Below, piece by piece: positions 61,819 through 64,000 of a stretch of 64,000 bases of DNA (within the stretch, counting starts at the first letter, position 1; every line of letters begins with the position of its first letter). Made by a program: the position numbers and the translations under genes. Source of the DNA: Paragonimus westermani. Lineage: Eukaryota > Platyhelminthes > Trematoda > Plagiorchiida > Troglotrematidae. The stretch covers positions 3,882 through 67,881 of the forward strand of contig QNGE01003862.1 of NCBI GenBank assembly GCA_008508345.1, written 5' to 3'. The notes beneath the pieces are model-generated. The model had not been told where the DNA came from, did no database searches, and saw only the letters and a list, made by a program, of their open reading frames with translations.

Positions 61819-61983
61819 ACTGGGAATGGAAAAGCAGGTAGTGCTGGCGAGTTCCAACAAGAAAAACAGCTCGAAAGTATCACTTCTTTTCGAAACGGTT
61901 TGACTGAAACGTTTGTGGGAATGCAAGAGCTTCAATCCCCTTCAAGTGTTTTCCAGGTCAAAATCTGGCTAAACGATTTATGA
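61819..61983 (+). CDS. Weak candidate terminal exon(s)
   Basis: After acceptor-like ctcaaattttcccag, 54 codons are open to TGA (GEFQQEKQLESITSFRNGLT, ETFVGMQELQ, ending VKIWLNDL). An alternative acceptor, gtgttttccag (ending 61956), opens a different frame with LAKRFMMVQKISAVAYYHDK to a TAA at 62040. The two frames overlap, so at most one is real. The first acceptor is formed by the edge of the antisense SINE. Confidence 0.25.
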   Translation, partial: TGNGKAGSAGEFQQEKQLESITSFRNGLTETFVGMQELQSPSSVFQVKIWLNDL

Positions 61984-62479
61984 TGGTCCAAAAGATAAGC
62001 GCTGTTGCTTACTACCACGACAAATTATCCCGTCAGAGTTAAGGGTAAGTAAGTTGAAAAAAATCCTATGGGTTTTCTTGCTATCCTATTGAAGCTGTTC
62101 ATTCTCTTTAGCTTGAATTCATGTCTGTTTTTCATCACATTCAGTCCACGTAAGCTATGCCATAACTTTGTATGAGAACAGAGAACGCACACAGTACGTG
62201 ACCTGAAAGTGCCGGACCAACTGATTGAATGAATGATTTGAAATGCAGCACACAATTAGGTCCGTGTATCACCCAGCCAATAAACAAAACATTCTGGCAC
62301 CGTACAGTTTTGTTGTGATTTAATTCGAGCGCAAGAGGAGTTTACTATCGATTTGAATTCCTTGTTGAGTGCATGGTCATGTTCACTGGTTAACAATGAC
62401 TGTAAAGTTAGCTGAAAGTAATGACAACTTGCTGAGGACGGGGATTATGGATAAACTGATCGATACTGTTTGTGAAATC

Positions 62480-62610
62480 CCCGAAACGAAACTCGAGTTT
62501 CGCTCTCACCAGACCTCATCACTAGCGCATATTCTTGTCACTGCCGGAGTCAGAACTCTGACTACGCTTTTATAAGACTGATGTGATTTCAATTCGGAGA
62601 GAAGTCCTAC
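62480..62610 (-). repeat. SINE copy 6, minus strand, degenerate
   Basis: The reverse complement has ccggcagtgacaagaatatg then cgctagtgatgaggtctggt and gagagcgaaactcgag, collinear with copy 1. The hammerhead core begins GTGATGA instead of CTGANGA and stem II is mismatched. The tail is not recognisable. Confidence 0.6.
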
Positions 62611-62644
62611 TCGACAGGCCATGGGATGAAGTTATAGGACAGCA

Positions 62645-62902
62645 TTACTCACAAGCGGCAATGGTTGAGCGCTCATATGTGACAATTCCGTCGTGCCTAA
62701 TGTGAGGTCACTGGCACTCTGGTCAACACGGTTGTTTCACAAAAGCATGGCCGAAGTTCCAGTACCGGCCGTGGCAAAGATGAAATCTAGCAAGAACCAA
62801 ACTCGAGTACAGTGTTTCTCTTCGAAAGGGGCTGACTGGAAATCATAATGGAATGTGACAGTTGCAACCAAATTTAATCGGCGTTCAATTTGAATTTAAC
62901 CG
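62645..62902 (+). repeat. SINE copy 4, stem II-deleted subfamily
   Basis: The head (ctcacaagcggcaatggttg, then cgtgcctaatgtgaggtcac) and tail (ggggctgactggaaatcata...gaatttaac) match copy 1. The ribozyme region is shortened to ctagcaagaaccaaactcga, lacking CTGANGA and half of stem II. The B box is partly eroded (gaagttccagtacc). Confidence 0.8.
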
Positions 62903-62954
62903 CCCACGATATCACCACTTCAAGCGACCCGGCAATATTAGCATTACCCAAAAG

Positions 62955-63193
62955 TAAATGCGGTTGAGCGTTTACCCATCACGGTTCGCTGTAGCATATT
63001 GTGAGACTACAGACACAGTGGTCAACACGACTGTTGTGTGAAAACACGGGGTGGAAAAGATCTTTATCAGTGGGAACCCTAGCAAGAGCGAAACTCGAGT
63101 GTAGTCCTGTTTTCGAAAAAAGGTCTGTTGGGAACCTTGGGTATATTTGCAACGTGGCGATCGATTCTGACCGGTTTTCAACTTAAATTAACT
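62955..63193 (+). repeat. SINE copy 5, stem II-deleted subfamily
   Basis: It starts cggttgagcgtttacccatc, has gacacagtggtcaacacgac as A-box region, and ctagcaagagcgaaactcga with the same internal deletion as copy 4. The tail ends accggttttcaacttaaatt. It lies about 50 bp after copy 4 in the same orientation. Confidence 0.78.
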
Positions 63194-63857
63194 AGTACCA
63201 CCTGCTCCTTATCCAGAAATTTTAGTGTTGTTTGCCCCACTCAGTCTTATCGCCATCAACAGCTCACAACCCACCTGTCATGTGTTGTTATTGTCTTGGT
63301 CGACTGACCCAGACGTGTTTTAATCGGACAATGTCTGCGGGTGCCAGACAAACACGCACTCACCGCGTTGCGTATGATAAGCGGGGAGGGGTACAAATCA
63401 GACGTAGACAAAATGTAACGTTGAATAGTAACTTGTTTTACACTCCCATCATTATGGATGAGCACAGTTCATCTCGAGTTGTCGGATTTTGCAATGGTTA
63501 GAACCGCAAAAGCTCGGAATGATAGTTATACCGTTTCACGAGGCTCACCTTCGAACGGAAACCCCAGGATTGTTCTCCATCTTGTTCGGACTGAGCGGAC
63601 AGATTTAGTATGAATGAAGGTTCGGAACGGTAACCCTTTTCGATACGAGTCTAAACTTCTGATCACTCGGACAACAGTTCTATGGGCGTCATTTGCGATG
63701 CGGATTTTAAAATTAGTTAAGTAGCAACTTGTTTTTCAATCTGTAGCCAGTGCGAATTGACAGTCAGGGCTGCATTATGCCCATCTATGTTAACCGGGTA
63801 TAAAATATGTCACTTGTCAATCCTATATAATATCCTCTCACAAGCGTCGTCCTCAGA
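63194..63857. other. No supported gene
   Basis: An 89-codon frame at 63232-63501 is open on the plus strand but shows no domain. Nothing else is recognised. Confidence 0.3.
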
Positions 63858-63935
63858 ACCGTTGGTCAAGCGGATAAGAGCTTTGACTCATAATGCCAAG
63901 AGTTACCGGTTCGATCCCCCATTCACACAGTCTCT
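63858..63935 (+). repeat. tRNA-like sequence, probably SINE head or tRNA pseudogene
   Basis: An A-box-like ggtcaagcggataagagc is followed by a B box ccggttcgatccccc at about the right spacing, with a loop ctCATaa that would carry a CAT anticodon. The acceptor stem does not pair and the T and anticodon stems have mismatches, so it is not a functional tRNA gene as read. Confidence 0.4.
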
Positions 63936-64000
63936 GCTCAGTGAGTCTAAACAAGGACGAAACCAGCCTTGGAGTATCGGTTTATGGGTGAGAATCACGA

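Overview
The window is a 64 kb piece of eukaryotic, repeat-rich nuclear DNA. The best reading is a digenean trematode (fluke) or close flatworm relative. This is inferred from four things: a stomatin gene split by introns of 9.2 and 3.6 kb, a candidate gene with a 35-nt mini-intron, a tRNA-derived SINE that carries a hammerhead ribozyme (schistosome Smalpha is the known parallel), and many decayed Penelope-like, R2-like, CR1/RTE-like and Ty3/gypsy fragments. No prokaryotic gene organisation is present. Most open frames of 60-140 codons are chance frames in intron or intergenic DNA.

Layout. 1-8.8 kb is probably an upstream intron of the stomatin gene. It holds a Ty3/gypsy pol remnant (RNase H end plus integrase, 1.41-2.88 kb, plus strand) and an R2-like LINE (RT plus restriction-like endonuclease, 5.1-6.45 kb, minus strand). 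8.8-22.0 kb carries the last three coding exons of stomatin on the plus strand, with a Penelope-like element (PLE) in the first intron and a tRNA-like foldback element in the second. 22-31.7 kb is mostly featureless, with one short candidate LTR and its polypurine tract at 24.9-25.0 kb. 31.8 kb has a SINE copy with an apparently intact hammerhead ribozyme. 33.1-35.8 kb holds three PLE copies head to tail, followed by two more foldback elements to 37.0 kb. 39-42.3 kb has small candidate exons, including the mini-intron pair. 45.4-46.1 kb is a LINE RT remnant. 50.48-54.31 kb is a large palindrome: two 970-bp arms with one mismatch found, around a 1.9 kb spacer. 55.6 kb is another LINE 3' fragment, 56.13 kb an isolated well-formed exon, and 61.5-63.2 kb a SINE cluster.

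How the parts relate. The only gene assigned with high confidence is stomatin, a membrane scaffold protein. Everything else recognisable is mobile DNA at different stages of decay. The most notable items are: (1) the hammerhead-bearing SINE family and its stem II-deleted subfamily; (2) a short intron-like insert at the same codon of two separate PLE copies; (3) the near-perfect palindrome, whose flanks are far more diverged than its core, suggesting arm-to-arm gene conversion or an assembly artefact; and (4) a foldback family built from two outward-facing tRNA-like modules. All identities come from reading the sequence by eye; no database search was run.
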